Positions 45,718-53,979 of a stretch of DNA of 64,000 bases are shown here, piece by piece. The stretch's first letter is position 1. Each line of letters starts with the position of its first letter. The stretch covers positions 19,255-83,254 of the forward strand of contig NZ_WNDO01000020.1 of the NCBI RefSeq assembly GCF_009912395.1, in the 5' to 3' direction. The notes under the pieces are model-generated. The model was not told the origin of the DNA. It saw nothing but the letters and a program-made list of their open reading frames with translations, and searched no databases. Source of the DNA: Luteibacter sp. Its GTDB lineage: Bacteria > Pseudomonadota > Gammaproteobacteria > Xanthomonadales > Rhodanobacteraceae. Made by a program: the position numbers and the translations under genes.

Positions 45718-47982
45718 TCAGGCCAGTTTCGCGGCCGCCGCGACGATATCGTCGTCGCCCGGCAACACGAGGAAGGCTGCGCCGGCGAGCGGCGTGAAGG
45801 TGTCGGCACCCACCACGCGGTGCAGCGGCGTGGCGCCGTATCCGCCTTCCACGATCGCCGTGATGACACCCTCGCCTACGCCTGCACTCTTGCGCCCCTC
45901 GTCCACCACGATGATGCGTTTCGCCTTCGCCGCCTGAGCGGCGATAAAGGCGTCGTTGAGCGGCACCAGCCAGCGCAGGTCCACCACGCGCACCTTCCAG
46001 CCACGCTCCGCCTCGATACGCTTCGCAGCACGCAGGCTCATTGGCACGCCATTGCCGAAAGTGAAGATCACCAGATCGTCGTGGCCTTCGTTGTATACCC
46101 TGCCCTCGCCCAGCGGCATCGCTTCGCCCGGTGCGGGATACGGGAACTGCCACTGACCGTCGCCAGCCTCATACAGGTCCTTGGTCATGTACAGCGCGAT
46201 GGGTTCCAGGAACGCCGTGACACGCCCATCGACCTTCGCCAGCGCCCCCAGGGTGCGCAACATCGTCGCGGCGTCATCGCCACGGCTCGGGCAACCGACC
46301 ACCAGGCCCGGGATATCACGCAGGGCCGCGATGGAATTGTCGTTGTGGAAATGACCGCCGAAGCCGCGCTGGTAACCCAGCGACGCCACGCGCATCAGCA
46401 TCGGGTTGCGATACTGGTCGTTGGAGAAGAACTGCAACGAAGCTGCTTCGCCACGAATCTGGTCGCAGGCGTTGTGGAAGTACGCCAGGTACTGGATCTC
46501 GGGCAGCGGCAGCATGCCCATGTTCGCGTAGCCCTGGGCGAGCCCGAGGATCATAGTCTCGTCGAGCAATGTGTTGAACACGCGCGTGTTGCGGAACGCC
46601 TTGTGCAGGCCCTTGGTTACCGTATAGACACCGCCCTTCTGGGCCACGTCTTCGCCGAACAGCAGGCTTTCCGGGTACTTCGCCATGAGATCGTGCAGCG
46701 CCTGGCCGATCTGGATCGCCAGATGGCGCGGCGGTTGCTTCTCCGGAAGCTTCTCGGCGCCACCGAAGGCGCGCTCGCGTTCCGCGGCATCAGCCTTGCG
46801 CTCCGCCTCCGCGCGTACCGCGTCCGGCGTGTACGGTGCCAGCGGCTTCATCACGTCGACGAGCGAGTCCAGCTTCGGGCGGCGATCGGCCTCCTCGGCT
46901 GCGGCGAAACAACGCTTGCGCACCTCGGCATAGAGGTTGAGCAGGCTGTCGCGGTCGTAAAGCCCGGACGCCAGCGCGATGGTGGCGCTGCGAAGGAGCG
47001 GATCGGTCGCTTCTAGCGCCACCAGTTCTTCCACAGAACGCCACTCGATTTCGAAATCGGTGCCCGCATGGCCCATAACGCGCGTGGTATTGAGGTGCAG
47101 GAAGGTCGGGCGGCGCGTGCTGCGGCAGTGTTCCACCGCGCGTTGCACGCCGGCATAGCCGCCAGCCAGGTCCAGGCCATCGGCATAGAAATAGTCGAGG
47201 TTGGCGCGACGCTCGAAGTTGTTCGCCACCCAGCCGCTCGGCGTCTTCACCGAGATGCCGATGCCGTTGTCCTCGCAAATGAAGAGCACGGGTGCGGGCA
47301 GCTTCTGATAGGCCGTCCAGGCCGCGGCGTTGAACGCCGTCTGCGCCGTGGCATGGTTCGACGAGGCATCGCCGAACGAGCACAGCGCGATCGAGTCGTC
47401 AGGGATCGGCAGCTCATGACGAATGCGTTTGCCCTGCTCGATCGCGATGGCGGTGCCCAAGGCCTTGGGCAGGTGCGAGGCGATGGTGGACGTCTGCGGC
47501 AACACCCACAGCGGCTTGCTGCCCCACACCTTGTGCCGGCCACCGGACGCGGGATCTTCGCTGCTGGCCGCGAAGGACAGCGCCGAATCCATCACTGGAT
47601 CCATGCCTGGAAGCTTGCGGAAGCGCTCGGCCATGAAGCCGCCGCTACGGTAATGCAGGAAAGCCGGATCGGTATGCCGCGTGAGACGCGCCACCATGGC
47701 GTTGCCTTCGTGGCCGGACGAACCGATGGTGTAGAACACCTTGTTCTGAACGCGTAAAACGCGGGCCATCAGGTCGAGATGACGGCTGATCAGCTGCGAT
47801 TCGAGCAGCTCGCGGAAGCCGCGCGCGTCCAGCGCGCTACCGGGAAGCACCGGCTCGTCGTCGTGCGGCGCGCGGGCGACATCGCCCTGCCAGAACTGCA
47901 CGAACTCGACAAAGTTCTGGTCGACGATCTCGGCGCGATTGAAGCCCTTGTGATGGGCTGCGATGGTATGCGGAACGGACAT
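45718..47982 (-). CDS. 2-oxoacid dehydrogenase E1, fused alpha-beta
   Basis: 754 residues from ATG at 47982 (MSVPHTIAAHH). The N half (to about 400) is an E1-alpha: VFYTIGSSGHEGNAMVA, HLPKALGTAIAIE and the thiamin-diphosphate motif CSFGDASSNHATAQTAFNAA. The C half (about 430-754) is an E1-beta: LLFGEDVAQKGGVYTVTKGL, RVFNTLLDETMILGLAQGYA, RIIVVDEGRKSAGVGEG. Together they make a single-chain branched-chain/2-oxoacid decarboxylase of the alpha2-beta2 type. Substrate (branched-chain or other 2-oxoacids) is not set by motif. No E2/E3 genes are beside it, so it must use partners from elsewhere. Confidence 0.9.
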   Translation of the reverse strand: MSVPHTIAAHHKGFNRAEIVDQNFVEFVQFWQGDVARAPHDDEPVLPGSALDARGFRELLESQLISRHLDLMARVLRVQNKVFYTIGSSGHEGNAMVARLTRHTDPAFLHYRSGGFMAERFRKLPGMDPVMDSALSFAASSEDPASGGRHKVWGSKPLWVLPQTSTIASHLPKALGTAIAIEQGKRIRHELPIPDDSIALCSFGDASSNHATAQTAFNAAAWTAYQKLPAPVLFICEDNGIGISVKTPSGWVANNFERRANLDYFYADGLDLAGGYAGVQRAVEHCRSTRRPTFLHLNTTRVMGHAGTDFEIEWRSVEELVALEATDPLLRSATIALASGLYDRDSLLNLYAEVRKRCFAAAEEADRRPKLDSLVDVMKPLAPYTPDAVRAEAERKADAAERERAFGGAEKLPEKQPPRHLAIQIGQALHDLMAKYPESLLFGEDVAQKGGVYTVTKGLHKAFRNTRVFNTLLDETMILGLAQGYANMGMLPLPEIQYLAYFHNACDQIRGEAASLQFFSNDQYRNPMLMRVASLGYQRGFGGHFHNDNSIAALRDIPGLVVGCPSRGDDAATMLRTLGALAKVDGRVTAFLEPIALYMTKDLYEAGDGQWQFPYPAPGEAMPLGEGRVYNEGHDDLVIFTFGNGVPMSLRAAKRIEAERGWKVRVVDLRWLVPLNDAFIAAQAAKAKRIIVVDEGRKSAGVGEGVITAIVEGGYGATPLHRVVGADTFTPLAGAAFLVLPGDDDIVAAAAKLA

Positions 47983-48004
47983 GGACGAACTTCCGTAAGG
48001 GGAG

Positions 48005-48607
48005 TCAGGAATGCATCGCGGTAAAGCCCGGCTGGGCACGGACGCGATCGAGCCAGGCGGCGACGCGGGGCCAGCGGGACATCTCGAAGCCGCCATCGGC
48101 GGCGCAGTGCGTGTAAGCGAACAAGGCGATGTCGGCCACGCCGAAGTCACCACCACTGAAGAACGCGTCGTGCGATAGCGCTTCCTCCATCACATCGAAG
48201 GCTTTCGCGCCACGTTCGAGCAGTTGCGGCAGTTCAGCGTAACGCGCGTGCTCTTCGGGCAACCATCGACGAATGAAACGCGCCACGGCCACATAGGGCT
48301 CGTGGCTGTATTGCTCGAAGAACATCCATTGCAGCGTGACCGCGCGCTTCCATGGATCAGCCGACAAATAGGTGGAACCTTCGGCGAGGTAGCACAGGAT
48401 CGCGTTGGACTCGACAAGCCGACGCCCGTCGTCGAGTACCAGCAGCGGCACCTTGCCGTTGGGATTCATCGCCAGGAACTCGGGCGTGCGCGTGGCGCCG
48501 TGCGCACTGTCGACATCCACCCAGCGATACGGTTTGCCCAGCATGTCGAGCAGGCATTGCAGCTTGTAGCAATTGCCGGACGTACGCAGGCCATGCACGG
48601 TAAACAT
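48005..48607 (-). CDS. Glutathione S-transferase family protein
   Basis: 200 residues from ATG at 48607. Thioredoxin-like N domain with RTSGNCYKLQCLLDMLG (Ser/Cys at the GSH site), NPNGKVPLLVLDDGRRLVES and SNAILCYLAEG (Glu-Ser glutathione-binding pair); all-helical C domain ending AWLDRVRAQPGF. Similar to the YfcG/Nu-type enzymes, with glutathione transferase or disulfide reductase activity likely. 22 bp before the fused E1 gene, in the same direction. Confidence 0.88.
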   Translation of the reverse strand: MFTVHGLRTSGNCYKLQCLLDMLGKPYRWVDVDSAHGATRTPEFLAMNPNGKVPLLVLDDGRRLVESNAILCYLAEGSTYLSADPWKRAVTLQWMFFEQYSHEPYVAVARFIRRWLPEEHARYAELPQLLERGAKAFDVMEEALSHDAFFSGGDFGVADIALFAYTHCAADGGFEMSRWPRVAAWLDRVRAQPGFTAMHS

Positions 48608-48633
48608 CGTCGGTCGTTTCCTGGAAGTGAGTG

Positions 48634-49170
48634 CTATCGCCGACGCGCTTTCCATTCCGCGCGGGTCTGACCCCAGATGTCGATGCGGTGGTCGGCGGAC
48701 GGTTCGGGAAGCTGCCCGGGCCCTTTCAACGTGGAACCGAGTCGCTTTGCCAACGCGATGGAGGGAAGGTTGTCCGGATCGATCGAATGGATGATCTCGG
48801 CCCAGGGAAGGTTGTCAAACGCCCAGTCCATCGAAGCGGCGGCCCCTTCCGTGGCGTAGCCCTTGCCCCAGCTTTCGCGATTGAGGCCCCAGCCGATCTC
48901 GTGTCCCGGCCAGCCTTCGGGCTGCCAGGGACCGAGCCGCCCCATCCAGCGCCCCGTGGAGCGCTCGATGACGGAAAACATGCCGAAGCCGAGGATCGTC
49001 CAGCTACCCGCCATGGTCATGAAGTTGCACCATGCGAGCGCCCGTGACTGCGCGCCACCCAGGAACGTCATCACCTCCGGATCGCCCAGGCACTCGGCCC
49101 AGGCGTCGAAATCTTCCGCCGCCGTGGGGCGGAGGATCAACCGGTCGGTTTCGATGCGCGGTCCGTGCAT
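48634..49170 (-). CDS. GNAT-family N-acetyltransferase
   Basis: 178 residues of the RimJ/RimL type: IETDRLILRPTAAEDFDAWA at the start, FSVIERSTGRWMGRLGPW, the acetyl-CoA loop NRESWGKGYATEGAAA and the SIDPDNLPSIALAKRLG helix. Probably acetylates a protein N-terminus or a small amine; the substrate is unknown. It ends 26 bp before the GST gene and follows gcdH by 9 bp. Confidence 0.85.
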   Translation of the reverse strand: MHGPRIETDRLILRPTAAEDFDAWAECLGDPEVMTFLGGAQSRALAWCNFMTMAGSWTILGFGMFSVIERSTGRWMGRLGPWQPEGWPGHEIGWGLNRESWGKGYATEGAAASMDWAFDNLPWAEIIHSIDPDNLPSIALAKRLGSTLKGPGQLPEPSADHRIDIWGQTRAEWKARRR

Positions 49171-49179
49171 GGCGGTTCC

Positions 49180-50349
49180 TCAGAACGCGTTGATACCCGT
49201 CAGTTCGCGGCCCACCACCAGCTGATGCACCGTCTCGGTGCCTTCGTAGGTGATGACCGATTCGAGGTTCAGCGCGTGGCGGATGGCCGAATGCTCGGTG
49301 GTGATGCCCGCGCCGCCGAGGATGTCGCGGCATTCGCGGGCGATGTCGATCGCCATGCGCACGTTGTTCCACTTGGCCAGGGAGACCTGCGTCGGCTGCA
49401 TCGTGCCGGCATCCTTCAGGCGACCCAGTTGCAGCGAGAGCAACTGCGCCATGGTGATGCGACGGGCCATGTCGGCCATCTTCACCTGCACCGCCTGGTT
49501 GGCGGCGAGCGCGCGACCGAAGAGGATGCGCTGCGAGGTGTAGTCGAGCACTTCCTTCAGGCAGGCCTGGGCGGCGCCGATCGGGCCCCAGGTGATGCCG
49601 TAGCGAGCCTGGGTGAGGCAGCCCAGCGGGCCCTTGAGGCCCTTCACATTGGGCAGGCGCGCGCTGTCCGGCACGCGCACGTCGTCGAAGAACAGCGCGG
49701 AGGTGACCGACGCGCGCAGGCTCATCTTCTTGTGCACTTCCTGCGCCGCGAAGCCCTTGGTGTCGGTCGGCACGATGAAGCCCTGGATGCCGTCCTCGGT
49801 CTGCGCCCAGACAATGGCGATATGGGCGAGATTGCCGTTGGTGATCCACATCTTGGCGCCGTTGATGACCCAATCGCCGCCATCCTTGCGCGCCACGGTC
49901 TTCATGTTCGCCGGATCGGAACCGCCGTGCGGCTCGGTGAGGCCGAAGCAACCGATCACCTCGCCCGCGGCCATGCGCGGCAGGTACTCGCGCTTCTGCT
50001 CTTCAGAGCCGTAGGCGTAGATCGGGTACATGCACAGCGAACTCTGCACGGACGCGAAACTGCGCAGGCCCGAATCGCCACGCTCCAGTTCCTGGCAGAT
50101 CAGGCCGTAGCTCACGGCATTCATGCCGGCGCAGCCGTATTCCTCGGGAAGGGTCGCGCCCAGCAGGCCGAGCGAGGCGATCTCGGGGACCAGTTCGGCC
50201 GGGAAACGGCCCTTGTCGAACGCGTCGCCGATGATCGGCAGCACTTTTTCATCGACGAAGCGGCCGACGGTGTCCTGCACCATCCGCTCCTCTTCGGTGA
50301 GCAGCGAATGGACGTCGTAGAGATCGAGCGGGTTGAGACGATGGGCCAT
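49180..50349 (-). CDS. gcdH: Glutaryl-CoA dehydrogenase
   Basis: 389 residues from ATG at 50349 (MAHRLNPLDLYDVHSLL). An acyl-CoA dehydrogenase with FAD/substrate motifs CFGLTEPHGGSDPANM and WITNGNLAHIAIVWAQ, and the catalytic Glu in TYEGTETVHQLVVG. The glutaryl-CoA branch is indicated by FASVQSSLCMYPIYAYGSEEQ, YGITWGPIGAAQACL and the close of the chain, where GcdH oxidatively decarboxylates glutaryl-CoA to crotonyl-CoA in lysine/tryptophan breakdown. Confidence 0.92.
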   Translation of the reverse strand: MAHRLNPLDLYDVHSLLTEEERMVQDTVGRFVDEKVLPIIGDAFDKGRFPAELVPEIASLGLLGATLPEEYGCAGMNAVSYGLICQELERGDSGLRSFASVQSSLCMYPIYAYGSEEQKREYLPRMAAGEVIGCFGLTEPHGGSDPANMKTVARKDGGDWVINGAKMWITNGNLAHIAIVWAQTEDGIQGFIVPTDTKGFAAQEVHKKMSLRASVTSALFFDDVRVPDSARLPNVKGLKGPLGCLTQARYGITWGPIGAAQACLKEVLDYTSQRILFGRALAANQAVQVKMADMARRITMAQLLSLQLGRLKDAGTMQPTQVSLAKWNNVRMAIDIARECRDILGGAGITTEHSAIRHALNLESVITYEGTETVHQLVVGRELTGINAF

Positions 50350-50538
50350 ACGGGTACTCGCAGATGGGCTGCCTGAAAGCCCTCGATTGTAGCCGCGAGG
50401 GTATGGAAGGGTCATGGCGGGGCGCAGCAAAGGACGTGGCCTGTCGCCGGTCGCCCACGGGCCGACGGGACGTTCTCCGCTGCCCTGTCGTGACGCGGAT
50501 CGGGAAACTTCCCGGCCCCGCCAAGGAAACACACGCAC

Positions 50539-51069
50539 ATGCACTCCCCACGCCATCTCATCACTTCACTGCTTGCCATGCTGGCGATCGCCCCCGCGGC
50601 GGCCACACCCGACGATGCCGGTCGACGCCAGGGGCCGTTGGTCTTCACGTTGTCCAACGGCGACTATCTCGCGCTGGACAACGCCTCCGACCGTCCGATC
50701 CGCGGCATCCAGGCCGCCCGAGGCACCCCCGATGCGATCTACTGGCGCGACGACGGCCTCCGTGCCATCACCTGGCGCGGCGATATCGCCCGCGTCGACA
50801 TGCCCCCGGATGGCCATAGCGCCACGATCACGAACGCCTACGACCGATGCCTGACGGTCATCGCGGCCGACGATATCCGCTGGGTCCCCTGCCAGGGCGG
50901 CAACCCGGCCCAGGTATGGACGGTCGCCGACGACACTCTCATCGCCCCTGCCCCCTGGCAGGGCTACCTCGCCCACGACGACACGGGGGCCCTGAACGGC
51001 CATATCCACCTCGTTCGGGGCGAGCCGCCGATGACCCTCGTCACCTCGGCGCTCCACCCGGTGGATTGA
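50539..51069 (+). CDS. Secreted hypothetical protein
   Basis: 176 residues with a signal peptide (MHSPRHLITSLLAMLAIAPAAA, cleavage near ATA/ATP). The mature protein is mostly beta-like with two Cys (YDRCLTVIAAD and WVPCQGGN) and short repeats of W-rich segments (ITWRGDIARVDMPPDG, IRWVPCQGGNPAQVWTVADD), slightly like one or two lobes of a ricin-type beta-trefoil; that likeness is weak. No function recognised. It has its own ribosome site (AAGGAAA). Confidence 0.65.
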   Translation: MHSPRHLITSLLAMLAIAPAAATPDDAGRRQGPLVFTLSNGDYLALDNASDRPIRGIQAARGTPDAIYWRDDGLRAITWRGDIARVDMPPDGHSATITNAYDRCLTVIAADDIRWVPCQGGNPAQVWTVADDTLIAPAPWQGYLAHDDTGALNGHIHLVRGEPPMTLVTSALHPVD

Positions 51070-51129
51070 CGCCACGCGCACGTCGCAAACGCTTGCATAA
51101 TAGGCACCCTGGCCACTGGTGATACTTCG

Positions 51130-52005
51130 ATGTTCAAGGGTGTGCTGCTCGGCTTCGCCTGCTACGCGGCCTACGCGTGGAGCGACGCCTTCGTGAAATC
51201 GCTCGAGGGCAGCCTGCCGGCGTACGAGGCGGTGTTCTTCGGCGCCGTGCTGGCCCTGGCCGCGTTGCCCTTCCTGAAGAAGCCCGGCGACCGCTGGAGC
51301 GAAGTGGTGATCTCGAAGATGCCGGGGCTCTGGCTGTTGCGGGCCATGGCCGGTGCCATCGGCAACGTCACCGCCGTCATGGCCTTCACGGCGCTGCCGA
51401 TGGCCGAAGCCTTTTCGCTGATCTTCCTGCTGCCCATCTTCGTCACCATCCTGTCGGTGGTGTTCCTTCGCGAGCAGGTGGGTTGGCGGCGCTGGACGGC
51501 CGTGCTGGTGGGCTTCCTGGGCGTGCTGGTGGTGTTGCGCCCAGGTTTTCGCCACCTCGGCACCGGCCACGTGGCTGCCATCATCTGCGGCATCACCGGC
51601 GCCCTGTCGATCATCGCCCTGCGCATGGCCGGGGCGACCGAAAAGCGCATCACGCTCTACGGCGCCGGCGTGGTCGGGCCGATGATCGCCGGCTTCATCA
51701 TGATGCTTCCGCATTTCGTCTGGCCCAACCTGCACCAGTGGTTCCTGGTGCTGGGCTATGGCTTGCTAGCCGCCGCGGGCGCCGTACTGCTCATGCTGGC
51801 CACCCAGAACGCCCCGGCCAACCGCGTGGCGCCCACGCAGTACAGCCAGATGCTCTGGGCGATCCTGTTCGGATATCTGCTGTTCCACGACCACCTGGAC
51901 TGGCCGATGCTGGTCGGCATCGTGATGATCCTGGGCGCTGGCCTGTTCACCTTCGTGCGCGAGGAGAAGCGCACGCAATGGTGGCGATGGACAAACATCG
52001 TGTAG
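51130..52005 (+). CDS. EamA/DMT-family transporter
   Basis: 291 residues, ten hydrophobic helices in two EamA repeats (YAAYAWSDAFVKSLEG, MAGAIGNVTAVMAFTALPMA, FLGVLVVLRPGF). An inner-membrane metabolite exporter or importer without recognisable substrate. Its TAG stop lies in the GTAG of the REP remnant at 52002. Confidence 0.88.
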   Translation: MFKGVLLGFACYAAYAWSDAFVKSLEGSLPAYEAVFFGAVLALAALPFLKKPGDRWSEVVISKMPGLWLLRAMAGAIGNVTAVMAFTALPMAEAFSLIFLLPIFVTILSVVFLREQVGWRRWTAVLVGFLGVLVVLRPGFRHLGTGHVAAIICGITGALSIIALRMAGATEKRITLYGAGVVGPMIAGFIMMLPHFVWPNLHQWFLVLGYGLLAAAGAVLLMLATQNAPANRVAPTQYSQMLWAILFGYLLFHDHLDWPMLVGIVMILGAGLFTFVREEKRTQWWRWTNIV

Positions 52006-52024
52006 GAGCACGCTCGCGCGCGAT
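52002..52024. repeat. GTAG-type REP, decayed single arm
   Basis: GTAGGAGCACGCTCGCGCGC with no matching right arm. The TAG at 52003-52005 terminates the preceding transporter. Confidence 0.7.
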
Positions 52025-52048
52025 CCGCCTTTCGCGATGACCTGATCG

Positions 52049-52990
52049 CTACGGCAGGTTCGAAACGCCGTGGGGGACGTGGCCCGTGGCCACGACGCGA
52101 CGGGCAGACTCTACGTTGGCCGGGGAATCGTCGAAGAAAATGTCGGCACCGAACGCGTCGAGGAACGGCCCCTTGTCGCGACCGCCCAGAAACAGCGCCT
52201 CGTCGATGCGGACGCCCCACTGACGCAAGGTGAGGATCACGCGCTTGTGGGCGGGTGCGGAGCGGGCGGTCACCAACGCCGTGCGGATCGGCGAATCTTC
52301 CGCAGGGAATGCCGCCTGCAAGCGATGCAGGGCCGACAGGAAGCCACGGAACGGGCCGCCGGAGAGGGGCTCGGCCCAACGGGCGGTCTCGCTGGCGTGA
52401 AACGCTTCCAGGCCCTGCTCTTTCGACACCCGTTCGCCTTCGTCCCCGAAGATCACCGCATCGCCATCGAAGGCGATACGCAGCTGTTCGGTAGAACGCG
52501 GCGGCGCGATGGACGGTAGGATCGTGGCCGCCGCGACGCCCGCGCGCAGCGCGCGGCCGACATCCTCGGCATTTGCGGAAAGGAACAAGTCCGCCTTGAA
52601 CGGCGCAATGTAGTCGGACGTGGGCGCCCCACTGGTGAACGCCGCGCGCGAGATCTCCAGGCCGTAATGCTGGATGGCGTTGAAGATGCGCAGACCGGTG
52701 TCCCCCGAGTTGCGCGACAGCAGGATCACCTCGACTGGAGGCACGTCGCCGGAGAGCTTGTTCAGGCCGAGCAGTTTTTGCACCAGCGGGAAGGCGACCC
52801 CGGGCTGGAGCAGTTCGTCCTCGCGCTCGATCTGGAACGCCCGGTAGGCGTCGATGCCTTCGCGTTCGAACAGGTCGTGGCTGTCGCCCATGTCGAACAG
52901 CGCACGCGAGGAAATCGCCACGACGAGACGATTGTCGTGGGCTGACGCTTCGGCGTGGACGTTGGGATGGAGGGTGTCTGGCAGAGGCAT
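52049..52990 (-). CDS. Cytosolic 5'-nucleotidase, cN-I-like
   Basis: 313 residues of the 5'-nucleotidase family PF06189 (cN-I type). HAD-like motifs: the DNRLVVAISSRALFDM opening, the Asp pair in IAFDGDAVIFGDEGE, the variable middle GNAT-like FGL, and ADIFFDDSPANVESAR at the end with metal Asp residues. It dephosphorylates nucleoside monophosphates in the cytosol. Two GTAG elements flank its ends on both sides within 60 bp. Confidence 0.85.
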   Translation of the reverse strand: MPLPDTLHPNVHAEASAHDNRLVVAISSRALFDMGDSHDLFEREGIDAYRAFQIEREDELLQPGVAFPLVQKLLGLNKLSGDVPPVEVILLSRNSGDTGLRIFNAIQHYGLEISRAAFTSGAPTSDYIAPFKADLFLSANAEDVGRALRAGVAAATILPSIAPPRSTEQLRIAFDGDAVIFGDEGERVSKEQGLEAFHASETARWAEPLSGGPFRGFLSALHRLQAAFPAEDSPIRTALVTARSAPAHKRVILTLRQWGVRIDEALFLGGRDKGPFLDAFGADIFFDDSPANVESARRVVATGHVPHGVSNLP

Positions 52991-53005
52991 GGCGAGGTGA
53001 TCCGT

Positions 53006-53070
53006 GTAGGAGCGCGCTTGCGCGCGATGGGGTGTGCCGCGACCCGGATCGCGCGCAAGCGCGCTTTTAC
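53006..53070. repeat. GTAG-type REP, inverted pair (65 bp)
   Basis: Standard left arm, right arm with TTTTAC in place of CTCCTAC, short spacer with ATGGGG. It lies between the nucleotidase and NAD kinase genes. Confidence 0.88.
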
Positions 53071-53074
53071 CCCA

Positions 53075-53833
53075 TTACGGCGCGAACTGCTCGTCCAGGA
53101 TACGCTGCTGCAGGTTGTGTTCCGGATCGAACAGCAGGCGCACCGAATTGCGCCGTGACTGCTTCACCTCGACGGTGCGCACGTCGCGCACCTCGTGGAA
53201 GTCGGCGGTAGCGCTTATGGGACGCTTGTTCGGGTCCTTGGTGTCGAAACCCACCTTGGTCGCGTGCGGCAGGATCGCGCCGCGCCAGCGACGAGGACGG
53301 AACGGACTGATGGGCGTGAGCGCCAGCACGTTGGCATCCAGCGGAAGGATGGGGCCGTGGGCCGACAGGTTGTAGGCCGTGGAGCCTGCCGGCGTGCTCA
53401 CGAGGATGCCGTCGCAGACCAGTTCGTCGAGTTTCACTTCGCCGTTGAGACGCACCTGGAGGTGCGCCGCCTGGTTGCTCTGACGTAGCAGGGCCACTTC
53501 GTTGAAGGCCAGCGCGCGGTGCTCGGCGCCGTCGCAACAGGTACTGTGCATTTCCAGCGGATGCAGCACGGCCGGATGCGCACGTTCGATCCGCTCGGCG
53601 AGCGCGTCGAGGTCGTGCTTGTTCATGAGGAAGCCTAGACGGCCGAGTTTCATGCCGTAGAAGGGCACGCCCAGCGCGCGATGCGTGTGCAGCGTACGGA
53701 GCATGAAGCCGTCGCCACCCAGCGAGACGATGATCTCGGCGTCACCCGGCTCCACGCCGCCATAGCGTTTCACGAGCGCCGCACGGGCGCGTTGGGCGAC
53801 ATCGGTTTCGCTGGCGACGAAGGCTAGGCGCAT
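53075..53833 (-). CDS. nadK: NAD kinase
   Basis: 252 residues. It phosphorylates NAD to NADP. Motifs: IIVSLGGDGFMLRTLHT (GGDG with catalytic Asp), YGMKLGRLGFLMN, the NE motif in AFNEVALLR, and VCDGILVSTPAGSTAYNLSA. The shorter N-terminus than E. coli NadK (292) lacks the initial domain extension, as in other xanthomonads. Ends 5 bp from a REP. Confidence 0.95.
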   Translation of the reverse strand: MRLAFVASETDVAQRARAALVKRYGGVEPGDAEIIVSLGGDGFMLRTLHTHRALGVPFYGMKLGRLGFLMNKHDLDALAERIERAHPAVLHPLEMHSTCCDGAEHRALAFNEVALLRQSNQAAHLQVRLNGEVKLDELVCDGILVSTPAGSTAYNLSAHGPILPLDANVLALTPISPFRPRRWRGAILPHATKVGFDTKDPNKRPISATADFHEVRDVRTVEVKQSRRNSVRLLFDPEHNLQQRILDEQFAP

Positions 53834-53894
53834 GGATGGGCTGGCTAAGGTCCGACCCCCAGCTTAGCGCCAGGGAACCGTGGAACGATAGCCT

Positions 53895-53938
53895 GTAGGA
53901 GCGCGCTTGCGCGCGATCGCGCGCAAGCGCGCTCCTAC
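53895..53938. repeat. GTAG-type REP, 44-bp perfect palindrome
   Basis: Same spacerless form as at 39987. It lies beyond the terminator of the glutamate dehydrogenase and upstream of nadK. Confidence 0.92.
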
Positions 53939-53945
53939 AGGAAAG

Positions 53946-53971
53946 GGAATGGGCGCCAAGGCGCCCATTCC
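53946..53971 (-). terminator. Hairpin terminator of NAD-glutamate dehydrogenase
   Basis: GGAATGGGCGCC and its complement form a 12-bp stem with minimal loop directly after the gene; the following U-tract on minus is short (CCCTTTCC), so efficiency is uncertain. Confidence 0.6.
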
Positions 53972-53979
53972 ACCAGGGC

